Shown: piece after piece, positions 38,382-49,207 of the stretch
Layout: every line of letters begins with the position of its first letter
Position numbering within the stretch: position 1 is the stretch's first letter
DNA from: Haliclystus octoradiatus
Taxonomy: Eukaryota; Cnidaria; Staurozoa; Stauromedusae; Haliclystidae
Length of the DNA: 64,000 nucleotides
Assembly: GCA_916610825.1 (NCBI GenBank)
Contig: OU744453.1
Coordinates: 6,857,845-6,921,844, forward strand
Direction: 5' to 3'
Made by a program: the position numbers and the translations under genes
Notes under the pieces: generated by a model
What the model saw: the letters and a program-made list of their open reading frames with translations, nothing else
Told to the model about the DNA's origin: nothing
The model's database searches: none

Positions 38382-38705
38382 ATGGATTTCTCTCGTATAT
38401 GTTTTCATGTAACTATCTTATATTTGTTAAATATCTTCAAAGTCAATGAAGGATCAGATCGAAGGCGACAATGGCTAATTACAAAGAATATTTCTCCAGG
38501 GGTCGCAAGCAAAGATCCACCAACTCGACCAGCGAAAGTGCTAAACAGTCCTTCTGCAATATCATGTGCTATGTATTGTAAAAGAGGTTCATGTTCTAGC
38601 TTCTATCAATATAATGATGTTAAGCGTCCACGCTGCTTTCTCGGAAATGGAAATTTGTCCCCCCAGACTTTACCAGGGAAAAATGGAAATTTTGCAATGA
38701 AAATC
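38382..38705 (+). CDS. Gene A exon 1: signal peptide and PAN/apple-like Cys segment
   Basis: The ATG at 38382 opens a 108-codon exon ending AAAATC|GTAAGT in phase 0. Residues 1-20 (MDFSRICFHVTILYLLNIFK) form a hydrophobic signal peptide. A basic stretch follows (SDRRRQW) and then a Cys segment, CAMYCKRGSCSSFYQYND...CFLGNG, with C-x3-C-x4-C spacing and a later Cys. This resembles a short PAN/apple-type module. The nearly identical exon at 60276 and the diverged one at 50198 show it is a conserved coding exon. The longer in-frame extension upstream to 38319 is not preserved as signal sequence. The exon joins the micro-exon at 48738 across a 10-kb intron filled with transposons. Function unknown; secretion is inferred. 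Confidence 0.78.
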
Positions 38706-39917
38706 GTAAGTATATTTATTAAATTTGGAACAAAATTTTATTTTTAACATTTTTTCACGATATATGTACGTTAACGGAATCGCTGCTGTCAATGGGTGTT
38801 ATCTTATTTTAGAACATATCGAGGATCTGCTACGATTTATTCTTGCAATTTGATTGGTCAACGCCAATAACGCCATTTCACCATAGCCGAGCTTGACCCC
38901 GTCGATTTCAAGAAATTTATGAAATTACCAAACAACCGATAATTATTTAAATATGGCATAATAAACTGGCAAGCAATATAAAGTAAAAAGCAAATACAGT
39001 GAATATTTGTAGAGTCATATACAATTTCATTGAGTTACTGTTTCATGCAGTGCCTCAGTTGTTCAAAATGAATCAAATGGCTCTGGGTGAAATATCTAAG
39101 CTAGTAAACAAACATGTTTAAAATGTATAGAAATATTTTGCACAAATTAACAATTCAAAAACAATTTGCCTAACTTTTACAGTATTGATAATTGTAAAAA
39201 CATAACATAACTTCATTTAATTAATACATTCCCTCGTCCTTTTATGGCCAGTTTTTTCAAGTTCCTAGATAAAAGTATAAGAACTAACTGGCATAGAAAG
39301 GAAAGCTTTCGATAAGCTATCAAAACCAAAACATAGGCTAAACAAATTCAACCGCTAAAATTTCAAATAATTAAACCATTTCTCCAAATGAAAGTTAGCA
39401 ACATTAGATAATCAGTTAGCTAAAAAGCTATCATCAATTCAATAATCTGCTCTTTATAAATACATAGGCAATTAGCAAACATTTAGTCAATAAATCTTTC
39501 GTTGTTTCATTTCTTTCTTCACGTTCACGGCTTTTTACGAAATTCTTCAAATTATAGGTAAGAATCATTTTCTTTCCTTTTCAAGTTTTTCCAGTCAGTT
39601 TTCCATAATGAATAACACACATAAGAACATAGAAAATATTGTTTAAAGATAAGAATCCATGACTATGTAAGAAAACGATGTTACACATCCATTCTTTTAA
39701 TTTCAAGAAGAGAAATATAAATTTCCCGATATCAATTTTTCCTCGCAGCTTTTAGTTGATTTAAAAAAGACAAGTGTAAAGCTCTCGACTCAGCTTTCTT
39801 CCGGTGACGTCACGAAAATAGGAGAATTGCATACTTGATCATGGATTGTAAAGATCAGAAAATGCTATGAAAAAACGTACAAAACATTCACAACTCGGGG
39901 TTGGCTATGTTCTAAAC
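38706..39917 (+). other. Gene A intron 1, first part
   Basis: Up to about 38800 it matches gene C intron 1. From there to about 40106 the sequence is absent from copy 2 and has no ORF or motif I recognise. It could be an insertion in copy 1 or a deletion in copy 2. Confidence 0.5.
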
Positions 39918-40102
39918 CAAATAGTTCATACTTTCCGTGAACTATGCTCTGATAGCACCACTCGAGTCACTTCAGGAGAAAACTCGAAGGCGAAAATTAC
40001 TCGCCGAGGCGGCTCGTAATTTTCTGATGCCTTCTCGTTTTCTCCTTACGTGCCTCTCGTGGTGCTATCAGAGCATAGTTCACAGAAAGTATGAACTATT
40101 TG
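39918..40102. repeat. Palindromic foldback element, 185 bp
   Basis: Left arm CAAATAGTTCATACTTTCCG... and right arm its complement, with over 50 bp of near-perfect pairing (including ACTATGCTCTGATAGCACCA) and a looser inner stem around GAGAAAAC and GGCG. It is a hairpin-type MITE or foldback remnant. The target duplication is not clear. Confidence 0.85.
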
Positions 40103-40540
40103 TTTAATAAATGATGTCAACTAAATACAATAGAGACTATAATATTTGTATTGTCCTTTTTGGCTAGACACCGTTGATGTCAGACGTGTTTTATGTACTC
40201 GAATTATTTTATTTTTATCAATATACAAATCTGCTTCATTTAAATGAAATCTTAGTTCTATGGCGACTGATATTGATACAAATCGTTTTATCAACATGAA
40301 TATATCCGTGGAATCGAATACTGGTGATACTTGTATTGAATTTATAAACTCAAACTCAGTAAAATGTATTATGCTACGGGAGTTTAGCTTGCTACCAACA
40401 ACGGATGATGTCGCTATCTTAAACGGACTTGATATTCTTGTAAGTAACAATCATGAAAATGCAAAAAAGAGATTTGGTTCTATTGCAAAAAAGAAGGATT
40501 TGCTTGCTCTCTGTATATATTTATATAAAGCTTCTTGTAA

Positions 40541-40850
40541 AAAATATTACAGACCTATTTCACTCAACACTATTATTTGCAAAGTCATGGAAAGAATTAT
40601 ATATCAAGATATGATCATATATTTCCGTCATAACAATTTAATTACAAAAGACCAATATGGATTTCTTTCCCACCGCTCGACCTGCACGCAGCTCATTATG
40701 ACTTTAAACGATTGGTGCAATGCATTTAATTCTCGGCGAAAAATTGACGCTGTGCACGTTGACTTCACCAAAGCTTTTGATACCGTCTCACACGAGAAGC
40801 TAATGTTGAAGCTAAAGTCATTTGACATAAATATTGAATTTGGTTATCTT
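40541..40850 (+). pseudogene. LINE reverse transcriptase fragment
   Basis: It encodes YYRPISLNTIICKVMERI, DQYGFLSHRSTCTQLI and VHVDFTKAFDTVSHEKLMLK, matching residues about 502-590 of the intact LINE ORF2 at 43480-46290 but diverged. The frame runs on after 40850 into unrelated sequence. A degraded trace of the next RT motif (GVTQGS-like) lies in another frame near 40920-40950. Upstream codons from 40260 have no match I recognise. Confidence 0.75.
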
Positions 40851-41047
40851 CTTTTTTGTTTGGCCGAACACAACAAGTGTTCGTTGGTGGCGCGATATCC
40901 ACTCTATTACCTGTCAAGAGAGGTGTTACGCAAGGTTCCTCAATCTAGAGTCTCTAGAAGTCCGGAGGATAAAACTCGATCTGTATTTATTATATAAAAA
41001 TACTTAAATACTAAAATATTTAATGTTTTATCCTGTATCTGCCTGAC

Positions 41048-41437
41048 ATGGCAATTTTATTGTTATGCAAGTATATTATCTTATTATCTTATATTTATTT
41101 GATTCCCTGCAATCATTTCCATGTTGAGCAGCAAACATTCAATTCTGAAAATATCGTGATGTCATCAATTTCACAATCGCAGGAGAATCGAGACACTCGT
41201 ATTATGATTCCCGACACAAGCGACGTCAAATATTGCATGTTGCAGATAACACCTTATAAAAACAACAAAGACCCAGACGATCGTCAACGGATAATGATTG
41301 ACAGTAGCAGCCCACAAACGACACAAAACGTTATTCATATCTGTTCTGATCATAAAACAGCACGAATAGCACATCTAATTATCATGCTAATCCTTATCTC
41401 AATTGTATCTATATTATTCGCTGTCTTTGATGAATAA
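41048..41437 (+). CDS. Unrecognised 129-codon ORF with terminal hydrophobic segments
   Basis: The ORF has a hydrophobic N terminus (MAILLLCKYIILLSYIYLI), a polar middle and a hydrophobic C-terminal segment (IAHLIIMLILISIVSILFAV). It sits between a LINE fragment and a gypsy RT fragment. The layout looks like a small single-pass membrane protein, but an ORF this short can occur by chance in AT-rich DNA, and no second copy is in the window. I do not recognise it. Confidence 0.25.
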   Translation: MAILLLCKYIILLSYIYLIPCNHFHVEQQTFNSENIVMSSISQSQENRDTRIMIPDTSDVKYCMLQITPYKNNKDPDDRQRIMIDSSSPQTTQNVIHICSDHKTARIAHLIIMLILISIVSILFAVFDE

Positions 41438-41473
41438 ACTGCGATTGGCTATCTCCGATTGTTGTAGCCTGGA

Positions 41474-41790
41474 AAAAAAAACGATACGCCGAGAATTTAT
41501 GGAGATTTTAGAAAGTTGAATGAATCAATCAGTCGTGAGAGATATGTTATACCTACTGCAGAAACATTATTTTCTCAGTTACTCGGTGCAAAATATTTTT
41601 CTAATTTGGATTTAGAATCAGGTTTCAACCAAATTATTTTAGACGAAGAGTCTAGTAGATTAACCACAATTTCAACACACAGAGGTAACCTCAGATATAA
41701 AAGATTACCATTTGGTATTAGCTCAGATCAGTTAACTAGAGCCATTGCCTGCACTTTTGGACTCAAAAATTTATGCCATTATTTTTGTCA
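41474..41790 (+). pseudogene. Ty3/gypsy reverse transcriptase fragment
   Basis: The frame reads PRIYGDFRKLNESISRERYV, then FSNLDLESGFNQIILDEESS and YKRLPFGIS, the first RT motifs of Ty3/gypsy pol. It closely resembles the pol at 63680-63930. It stops abruptly and lacks the YxDD motif. Confidence 0.85.
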
Positions 41791-41880
41791 CTGAGACCTC
41801 GTTGTCTCCAACAGTCCCCGATAAATCAATTTCGATAAATCAAAGGAACCCCCTATTCTTCACTACGTAAAGATCGCCCC

Positions 41881-42900
41881 TTGGGCACACATGGTGGTGA
41901 TGTAGCAATTTTCTACAACGACAATTCAAAATATATTTCTGTTGATATTCCAAGTCGATTTGATATTTTTAAATCGGTAGTTGCTGATATACTACTATCT
42001 GATGCAAAGTATCACATTACCTGTATTTACTATTCTCCTTTATCTGCATCAGGCAGAATACAGTCTGATTTATTAGGTTCTTTTATTGAATTTTGCACGT
42101 CGTGCAAACATCCTTGTGTTATCAGTGGTGACTTCAATTATCCTCTTATCGACTGGACAGTTCCATGTTTCAATGGATCAAGTTGCAATGGTCATTTGCA
42201 TTTTCTAGATGTTGTTACTAGAAATGGTCTCTTTCAATTAATAAATGAACCAACTCGAAAAAACAATATATGGGACATACTACTATCATCAAATCCATCA
42301 CACATCCTCACAGTAGAAGTCGATCAACCCTTCACATTTTCCTGTGATCAATGTTCAATTATAATTAAAATTTCTCTACCTTCTCCACCTGCTCAAAGTA
42401 TCACTTTTAAACTGGTTACAATTATGAAAGCCGATTATTAAAGTATGATTGACTACCTTAATAGAATCGATTGGCTTTACATTCATAATTATAGCCAAGG
42501 TAATGTTGAGAAATTTTGGAGCTCGATCACGAATATACTCGACATTTGTATGTCTAAGTTTTTTCCTGTTAAAATTACTCACAAAAATAAACATTTATAT
42601 CCAAAGCACGTTAGGAACGTAGCTAGACGAAAAAATGCAGCTTACAAATTATCTAAAAAGAATGATGAAAATAAATCTCATTATGAGATTCTTAGTCGTC
42701 AATATAAGAAAGCTGTCAATAATTTCATTATCGTACGTGATAACCAGTTATTGGCTGATCCTTCACTTCATTCATTTTACTCTTCTGTTAACAGTAAGTT
42801 AAAAACTAAAAGATAAATTTCTGCAATTCTAAAAGATTAAGAAAAACTTATTACTGACGATACAACCAAGTCCACTTTAATTAATAACTATTTTTCAAAT
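41881..42900 (+). pseudogene. Older LINE copy, 5' part (endonuclease and linker)
   Basis: The frames 41881-42441 and 42445-42816 encode an endonuclease-like region (HGGDVAIFYNDNS, VISGDFNYPLIDW, FTFSCDQCSIIIKI) and the linker (KFWSSITNILDICMSKFFPV, ADPSLHSFYSSVNSKLK) homologous to residues about 65-400 of the intact ORF2. A stop (TAA at 42439-42441) and small shifts disrupt it. It is interrupted at 42900 by the younger LINE and continues at 46522. Confidence 0.83.
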
Positions 42901-42904
42901 TATC

Positions 42905-43486
42905 CGGATTAACGGATTATCCGGACGGAAAGATGGTGTGTGTTTAAATTTCCATCCTAAAGTATGCACGCGTCACCTAAAGAATGGTCGATTTCGTGGT
43001 GAATGTAAACTGTCGAAAGACATGTGTCCTAAAGCGCACATATTTATTTGTAAATCTTCTTATCAAAGAAGATCATGTTATGACAATAATTGTCCATCGT
43101 TGCATTTAAAAGGAACAATTCGCTTTCTTTGGTCTGATCGAGTATCTCCCGTTAAACCCGGGGTTAAACCGCAAGAATTAAACAATCAACCTGAAAGGGC
43201 TGATACAGGTGCAGACAGATCCAACACAACATCTGCAAATGAAATACGACCAATGGTAACTCAATGGAGACATCCAAATTCTCAAGACACCTGTCAGCTG
43301 CCAATTAATTCTCAGATGATGCAACCTCCCGCACAGCCTCCTTTTTTGTACCCGGTGATGCCACACCCGGTACCTCCAGACTCGATCCGCTTGGATCGGA
43401 TGGAGACCAAAATCAATCAACTAGTACAGCTACTGATCAATGGCCTCAATCATCAACAACAACCTCATCAAATTCCTCGTTGTTGA
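42905..43486 (+). CDS. LINE ORF1 (zinc-finger, 5' truncated)
   Basis: The frame is open from the element's left edge, with no upstream ATG, and ends TGA at 43484-43486. The N-terminal part has closely spaced Cys and His residues (VCTRHLKNGRFRGECKLSKD, MCPKAHIFIC, CYDNNCPSLH), suggesting CCCH/CCHC-type fingers that would bind element RNA. A Pro/Gln-rich middle (MMQPPAQPPFLYPVMPHPVP) and a short C-terminal helix with heptad-like spacing (IRLDRMETKINQLVQLLING) follow. ORF2 is open in the other frame across this stop. Confidence 0.7.
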   Translation, partial: RINGLSGRKDGVCLNFHPKVCTRHLKNGRFRGECKLSKDMCPKAHIFICKSSYQRRSCYDNNCPSLHLKGTIRFLWSDRVSPVKPGVKPQELNNQPERADTGADRSNTTSANEIRPMVTQWRHPNSQDTCQLPINSQMMQPPAQPPFLYPVMPHPVPPDSIRLDRMETKINQLVQLLINGLNHQQQPHQIPRC

Positions 43487-46290
43487 AATGTTATTATTTT
43501 AATGCCAGATCAATTCAAAATAAATTAGACAGTCTCATTGTCATACTTGATTCTTATGTGTATGACGTCATCTTCATTACGGAAACCTGGTTATCATCTA
43601 TTATTCCAGATTCGATGTTGACAATCTCAACTGGATACACTATTGTTAGAAAAGACAGAGAGTCGGATGCCATTGGTGGGGGTGTGGCCATTTTGGTCAA
43701 GAGTAATATTAAATTTACCTGCGTAGAGATACCATCAAATCTAACTCATCTCGAATGCTTTGTAATTGACATTCACCTGTCCAGTCATCAATTTTATCGA
43801 ATGGCATGTGTATACCAAGCACCTTCCAAATCTAATTCTGTTATTTCTACTGATGAGCTGTGTTCGTTTGTAGACTTCTGTACCATTTGTACTTTCCCGT
43901 GTTTTATAATTGGAGATTTTAATTATCCGTCAATTGATTGGAATATTCCAATAAGTTATGGAGATAATTGTCACACGAGTTTTGTCGACCCTATTATGAA
44001 AAACAATTTGTATCAAGTAGTAGCTCAACCTACACGTATAAATAACTTTTTAGATTTACTGTTTACCTCAGAACCGTCACTTGTCAGTGATATCGAAGTG
44101 GTTGAACCGTTCACTCTAATGTGTGATCATAATGCAATAGAATTTTCCATCAACGTCCCACCATGTCAACCATCGATCAGCAACAGCAATAAAAGAAATT
44201 TTAGGAAAGCTGACTTCACGAGTATCTCAGATTATGTTCAGAGTGTTGATTGGCTATTACTATTCGAAGAAGCTAACGGTAATGTCGAGCTGTTTTGGCA
44301 GAGTATTTGCAGAATTTTGAACTATTGTATTGAAACGTATGTCCCAAAATTTAAAAATATCAAGCGGAAGACGAAATATCCCAAACAAATTCGATCTCTA
44401 GCTTTGAAAAAACGCGCAATGTATCGCAAATCTATATCTTCAAATCATTATAAGGCTGAATATATAAAAGTCTCGAAGCAATACTATTCTGCAATGAAAG
44501 ATTTTAATGTTGAACGTGAAAAATCTCTGCTCGAGGATCCATCTCTTGCAAAGTTTTATTCCTTTGTAAACTCTAAATTACAGTCTAAGCCTACGACGCC
44601 CCTTTTAAAAGATGACAGCGGTAACATTATCACGGATTCGAAAGAGAGAGCTAATTTATTCAATAAGTATTTTTCTACAGTCTTTACTGAAGATGATGGC
44701 CTTACTCCCGAATTTTCACGTCAAACGGATGATGAAACGTTTCTGTCAAATGTTAATTTCTCGTATTCAAATGTTTTACGCACACTATTGGACTTACCCA
44801 ATAAAACATCACGTACGCCGGATGGGTACCCTGCATTGTTGTTAAAAAACATTGCTACTGCTATTGCTTTACCTTTATCGATGCTGTTTGAGTTATCATT
44901 TTTACAAAGCTGTATTCCGGACATTTGGAAAACTGCGTTTGTTATTCCGATCTTCAAAAAGGGAAAGTCATCACTATGTCAAAACTATCGCCCTGTTTCC
45001 TTAACCTGTATTTCGTGTAAGGTGATGGAATCGGTTATAGTTAGTCAAATGCTTGATTATCTTCGTAAACATAACTTGCTAACAAAAGAACAACATGGCT
45101 TTTTAACTCGTCGCTCAACATGTACTCAGCTTATTGATACGTTACATAGCTGGAGTGAAGCAGTGAACAAAAGGCTACGCGTTGATACAATTTATATCGA
45201 TTTTAGCAATGCGTTCGATACGGTATCACATAGTAAGTTATTGATCAAGTTAAGTGCTTATGGTTTCGAATACGAACTTTTGGACTGGATTTCTTCATTT
45301 TTAAATGACCGTTCTCAAATCGTATGTATCGAAGATACCTATTCAAATCCCTTAAACGTTGTCAGCGGAGTACCGCAAGGTTCTGTGATTGGACCACTCT
45401 TATTTATTTTATTTATTAATGACATTGTCACTTGTGTTGAAGATGATTGTCAAATTAAATTATTCGCTGATGATGCAAAGATATTCTCTTGCAGAAGTAC
45501 AGCAAACGTTAACTCTGATTTATCTAACAGCATAGAAAACCTTTGTCAATGGTCAGAACAGTGTCAGCTACGTATCGCTTTTGAAAAATGCTCAGTCTTT
45601 AGTGTAGGAAACATGAAAATACCTTCATGTGATTACAACTTATCAGGACACTATTTACAACATGTCAATAAGATCAAAGACCTTGGAGTTATCCTCACTT
45701 CAGATCTAAAGTCATCTTCTCATTGCTCAATGATTGCATCTAAAGCATATTCAAGACTTTATTTAATATTAAAATGTTTCACCTGTCGTAATCCTGAATT
45801 ACTAGTCAAAGCCTACAAAACATATGTGCGCCCACTGTTGGAAACGGTTTCACCAGTGTGGAATCCCTGTCTTCAAAAAGATATTGTTACAATAGAGAAA
45901 GTTCAAAGGCATTTAACAAGAAAAATGAACCCTTCAAGAGTAGACAGTTTGTATTACAAGTCATATCCTGAAAGACTAAAATATTACAATCTTGAATCGT
46001 TGGAAACTCGTAGAATTGAAAATGATTTAATTTTTATGTTTAAAATAACCCATAATATGGTCGATTTAGACATAAATAAGCTTTGCGATTTTGATATAAA
46101 TAAATACAACATGAGAGGAAACTCGTACAAATTAAAATCCAAATCAATCCCCAAGTTTAAATCCATTCAAAACGACTTTTGCAATCGTGTCATACCTTGG
46201 TGGAATTCTCTGCCAGAGAAATGTGTTACTTCAAAGACAGTGCCAGCATTCAAACGTTCTTTAGCTAGCATAGATCTAAATGCCTTGTAA
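43480..46290 (+). CDS. LINE ORF2: AP-like endonuclease and reverse transcriptase
   Basis: About 936 codons with no stop. Endonuclease (residues 1-230): FNARSI, E35 in ITETWL, GGGVAILVKS (67-75), D146 and N148 in IIGDFNYPSIDW, and D216/H217 in MCDHNAI. Reverse transcriptase (about 485-750): FKKGKSSLCQNYRPVSLTCI, D574 in YIDFSNAFD, SGVPQGSVIGPLLFILFIND, and the catalytic FADD at 662-665 in place of YADD, as is common in CR1 and Jockey groups. A C-terminal tail carries WNSLP. The frame has no ATG at its start; the first codons near 43480 are TTG TTG, and the frame is open back into ORF1. It probably depends on ORF1 translation by frameshift or reinitiation. All catalytic motifs are present, so it may be a recent insertion. 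Confidence 0.92.
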   Translation: MLKCYYFNARSIQNKLDSLIVILDSYVYDVIFITETWLSSIIPDSMLTISTGYTIVRKDRESDAIGGGVAILVKSNIKFTCVEIPSNLTHLECFVIDIHLSSHQFYRMACVYQAPSKSNSVISTDELCSFVDFCTICTFPCFIIGDFNYPSIDWNIPISYGDNCHTSFVDPIMKNNLYQVVAQPTRINNFLDLLFTSEPSLVSDIEVVEPFTLMCDHNAIEFSINVPPCQPSISNSNKRNFRKADFTSISDYVQSVDWLLLFEEANGNVELFWQSICRILNYCIETYVPKFKNIKRKTKYPKQIRSLALKKRAMYRKSISSNHYKAEYIKVSKQYYSAMKDFNVEREKSLLEDPSLAKFYSFVNSKLQSKPTTPLLKDDSGNIITDSKERANLFNKYFSTVFTEDDGLTPEFSRQTDDETFLSNVNFSYSNVLRTLLDLPNKTSRTPDGYPALLLKNIATAIALPLSMLFELSFLQSCIPDIWKTAFVIPIFKKGKSSLCQNYRPVSLTCISCKVMESVIVSQMLDYLRKHNLLTKEQHGFLTRRSTCTQLIDTLHSWSEAVNKRLRVDTIYIDFSNAFDTVSHSKLLIKLSAYGFEYELLDWISSFLNDRSQIVCIEDTYSNPLNVVSGVPQGSVIGPLLFILFINDIVTCVEDDCQIKLFADDAKIFSCRSTANVNSDLSNSIENLCQWSEQCQLRIAFEKCSVFSVGNMKIPSCDYNLSGHYLQHVNKIKDLGVILTSDLKSSSHCSMIASKAYSRLYLILKCFTCRNPELLVKAYKTYVRPLLETVSPVWNPCLQKDIVTIEKVQRHLTRKMNPSRVDSLYYKSYPERLKYYNLESLETRRIENDLIFMFKITHNMVDLDINKLCDFDINKYNMRGNSYKLKSKSIPKFKSIQNDFCNRVIPWWNSLPEKCVTSKTVPAFKRSLASIDLNAL

Positions 46291-46521
46291 ATACTTTAGT
46301 ACAAATGTCGTAACCTTTAAATTTTATTTTATAACCTTTTTAACTTAGCTAGATAGTTCTAAATGCCTTGTAAATATTTGAGTAGCAATTTTGTTTGTAA
46401 AACTTTTATCTTAATAACATATCTTAACTTTTTTAACGGCTTTACATAAGTGGGAACCACAAGTTTCCCTGTATTTGCCTGTCACCATTGTTGACAAATA
46501 AAATACATACATACATACATA

Positions 46522-48046
46522 CAAATGTATTCACTACTGATAATGACATCATACCAGATTTTTCTCATCGATTAGAAGAAAACAATATAATTACTTTTGT
46601 TGAATTTTGTTACCCAGATGTGGTCAAGCTTCTGAAAAAGCTTCCTTCCAAGACATCACGTACACCTGATGGATACTGTGCGTTAATTTAAAAATCTATT
46701 TCCGATGAGATTGCAATTTCTTAAGTTTTGTTTACTATCCACCATCGCTAAAGCAATTCTTTCCTTTCTTTGAGATATTAATTTAATATCTAAAGATCTA
46801 TATGGATTCTTATCACGCAGATCAACCTGTACTCAATTGATTGTTACGCTTAACGAATGGTGCATTGCTATCCACAATCGTATGCGAATAGACTCCGTCT
46901 ATATTGATTTTAGCAAAGCGTTTGTCACACCAAAAACTTCTTGCAAAACTGGAAGCCTATGGCATCAAAATTTAATTATTGGCAGAGCTTGAATCGTTTC
47001 TTTCTGACAGATCATATCAAGTTTCAATTGGCAATGCTCTATCGTCATCTCTTCCAGTCACAAGTGGTGTTTCTCAAAGATCTGTGATAAGACCTTTGCT
47101 TTTCCTAGTATTTATCAATAACATAACAGATTGTTTAGAACAAGATTGTCACGTGAAGTTATTTGCAGATGATGCCAAGTTTGTTCAGCTAGAAACAATC
47201 AACACACACCAGCATTGCAACAAACATTAACTTCTTTTACAGCATGGGCTGATAGCTGATCTACACCTTATGATTTTTCAACAAACGTTTTACCACAAAC
47301 TGACTTTGTTCGGGATACTGGCATAATTGTATCATCCAATTTTAAATTTTCCAAACATTGTGCAAAGATAGTAGCAAAAGATGGAAATCGATCTTATTTG
47401 CTTAAAAAATGTTTCTCCTCAAGCAGTGCTATCTTGTTTGTCAAAGCCTTCATTACATATATTTATCCAATTCTTGAATCTAACACAGTGACACTCAAGT
47501 ATGGAGTCCGTGTTTATTAAAAGACATCAGATTAGTAGAAAAGTGCAAAGACACTTCGTTAAAGCCATACGCGGTCGCTGCAACATTAGTTATAACAATT
47601 ATAATGACAGACTTTTGAAGCTATCATTAGAATCTTTAGAAATTGTTAGAGTCAAATTCGACTTATACATGGTTTATAAAATCATAGATAATAAATTGGA
47701 TCTGGAAATCCATAGAAAATGGACTCTCTTTTTTCGTTTTTACCTCAAATTATACAACAAGAGGACATTCACATAGAATAAAACAACAACTTATCAATAG
47801 AAATAACTGAACACTTAATATTTTTTGCAGTAGAGTAATTACTTGATGGAAATCGCTTGATAAAAGTGTTGTCCTATCACCATCATTTAATGCCTTTAAA
47901 CAGCGTCTAGACGCTGTATATTACAGCGATTCTGTAAATTGTAAATAGGATAAATGTCAGTGTATTGATTATTTGATTGATAAATACCTTTGTTTGCCTG
48001 CAAATATATATTTTGCAAATAAATAAATAATAAATAAAATAAATAA
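46522..48046 (+). pseudogene. Older LINE copy, 3' part (reverse transcriptase and tail)
   Basis: It continues the older LINE after the younger insertion: VFTTDNDIIPDF, KLPSKTSRTPDGY, STCTQLIVTLNEW, VYIDFSKAF, LPVTSGVSQRSV and KLFADDAKF in several frames, with stops and a deletion. It ends with an A-rich tail of AAATA repeats at about 48010-48046. After this the sequence matches gene C intron 1 (ATGGCAAGCCAATA). Confidence 0.83.
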
Positions 48047-48737
48047 TATGGCAAGCCAATAAATATATTTCCTAATATACAAAGTCAATGGATATTGAAA
48101 ATTTGAGTAATGCAGATTAAGGGAAAAATGTAAGAATATAATATTTGGCTGCATCAGTGTTTAGAAATATTTATACAACTGTCAAAATTGAGCTTGAAAA
48201 TATTCTTACTACAAATCAGTTGCCATTTATTCTGTTTATAATGAGAACAGATATGAGGAAGGATAATAGAGTAGAAAACTCAATGGAAATATGCGCTCCA
48301 CAGTACGTCCCAAACTGGGCATCCTGTATTGAAGCAGAACCTGACTATACCATGGTGGTGATTTAACGCGAAAAAATGATTACTAGCCTCTGTCATTGAA
48401 AACAATATATTTTGAAATATTGTATCCGAAAAAATGTTCGAGCATGTGATTCATTCTAATTATAATGGTATTACATTTTGCTTTCAATGACAAGCACAAG
48501 GGCTTGTTTATTGGAGGACATTAGCAAATTTACAAACAACTAACGATAACTATTATTATAATTACGACGTATAGCTACGATAAACATGGGTGCACTGACG
48601 AGGAATCAAGCCCTTGTCTCCTGCGCAGAGTGCCAACACTCTACCTCTGGTCTACTAGTGCAGTATTCAATTCAGTGCAGCTGCAAGCGTACTAATACAG
48701 TCTTGAAATGAAAAGTTATGAAATTTCTCTTTGGTAG
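48047..48737 (+). other. Gene A intron 1, last part, conserved with gene C intron 1
   Basis: It aligns with about 60745-61438. An ORF at 48145-48366 is broken in the gene C copy and is therefore not called. Confidence 0.7.
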
Positions 48738-48774
48738 GTTCCATCCAAAGGGAATACAAATTATCAACCTCCAG
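48738..48774 (+). CDS. Gene A micro-exon (37 nt)
   Basis: It lies between TTTGGTAG and GTAAGA. Entered in phase 0 it encodes VPSKGNTNYQPP plus one G, leaving phase 1, exactly as the last exon needs. The equivalent in gene C (61439-61475) has two base changes. It would form a short linker between the Cys module and the C-terminal domain. Confidence 0.68.
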
Positions 48775-49207
48775 GTAAGACAGTTTGTTATAGTTCCTGG
48801 ACTACCAGAATAATATTAATGCGATTGATATATATTGATCCAATGAAATGAGGCATTTGACTTTCTCTGGTATGGTAAATAATTTTTATGTGAACCTTTA
48901 TTGCTCTAACTATCTACTAATTATTAGAGCATAATAAGGTTTTGCTACCAAAATTTCTTGCAATCTGATTGGTTTACGTCTAGGAAGCTATCTCACGACG
49001 TCACATCACAACAAAGCGTTAAAAACGAACCAGGACAAAAACGTATGAAACCATTTTTAAGAAATGGCTGACCGCAGCTTTGAAAATTGATAAAGTATAT
49101 AAAGTATAGCAGTGATAAATTAAATTTTGAAAATGTCTGAAATATGTCACAATAGAATACCTTCTCAGATATAGTTGATAACATATTGATTTCATTGTCA
49201 CTAACAG

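Larger units (their letters stand above)
42901..46521 (+). mobile_element. Younger LINE (CR1/Jockey-like), 5'-truncated, with intact ORF2
   Basis: It lies inside the older LINE, flanked by CAAAT at 42896-42900 and 46522-46526. The element has a partial ORF1, a complete ORF2, a 3' UTR with an internally repeated AAATGCCTTGTAAATA stretch (46279, 46358) and a short (CATA)n tail. ORF1 frame is open to the 5' end without an ATG, consistent with 5' truncation on insertion. Confidence 0.88.

Noticed and set aside
42933..42935. ATG as the start of LINE ORF1
   Set aside because: It is in the wrong frame and meets a stop after four codons; the ORF1 frame is open to the truncated 5' end.
43178..43420. 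Minus-strand 80-codon ORF opposite LINE ORF1
   Set aside because: It is a shadow of the ORF1 coding strand with no independent evidence.
48145..48366. 73-codon ORF in gene A intron 1
   Set aside because: The homologous segment in gene C intron 1 (60840-61040) does not keep the frame.
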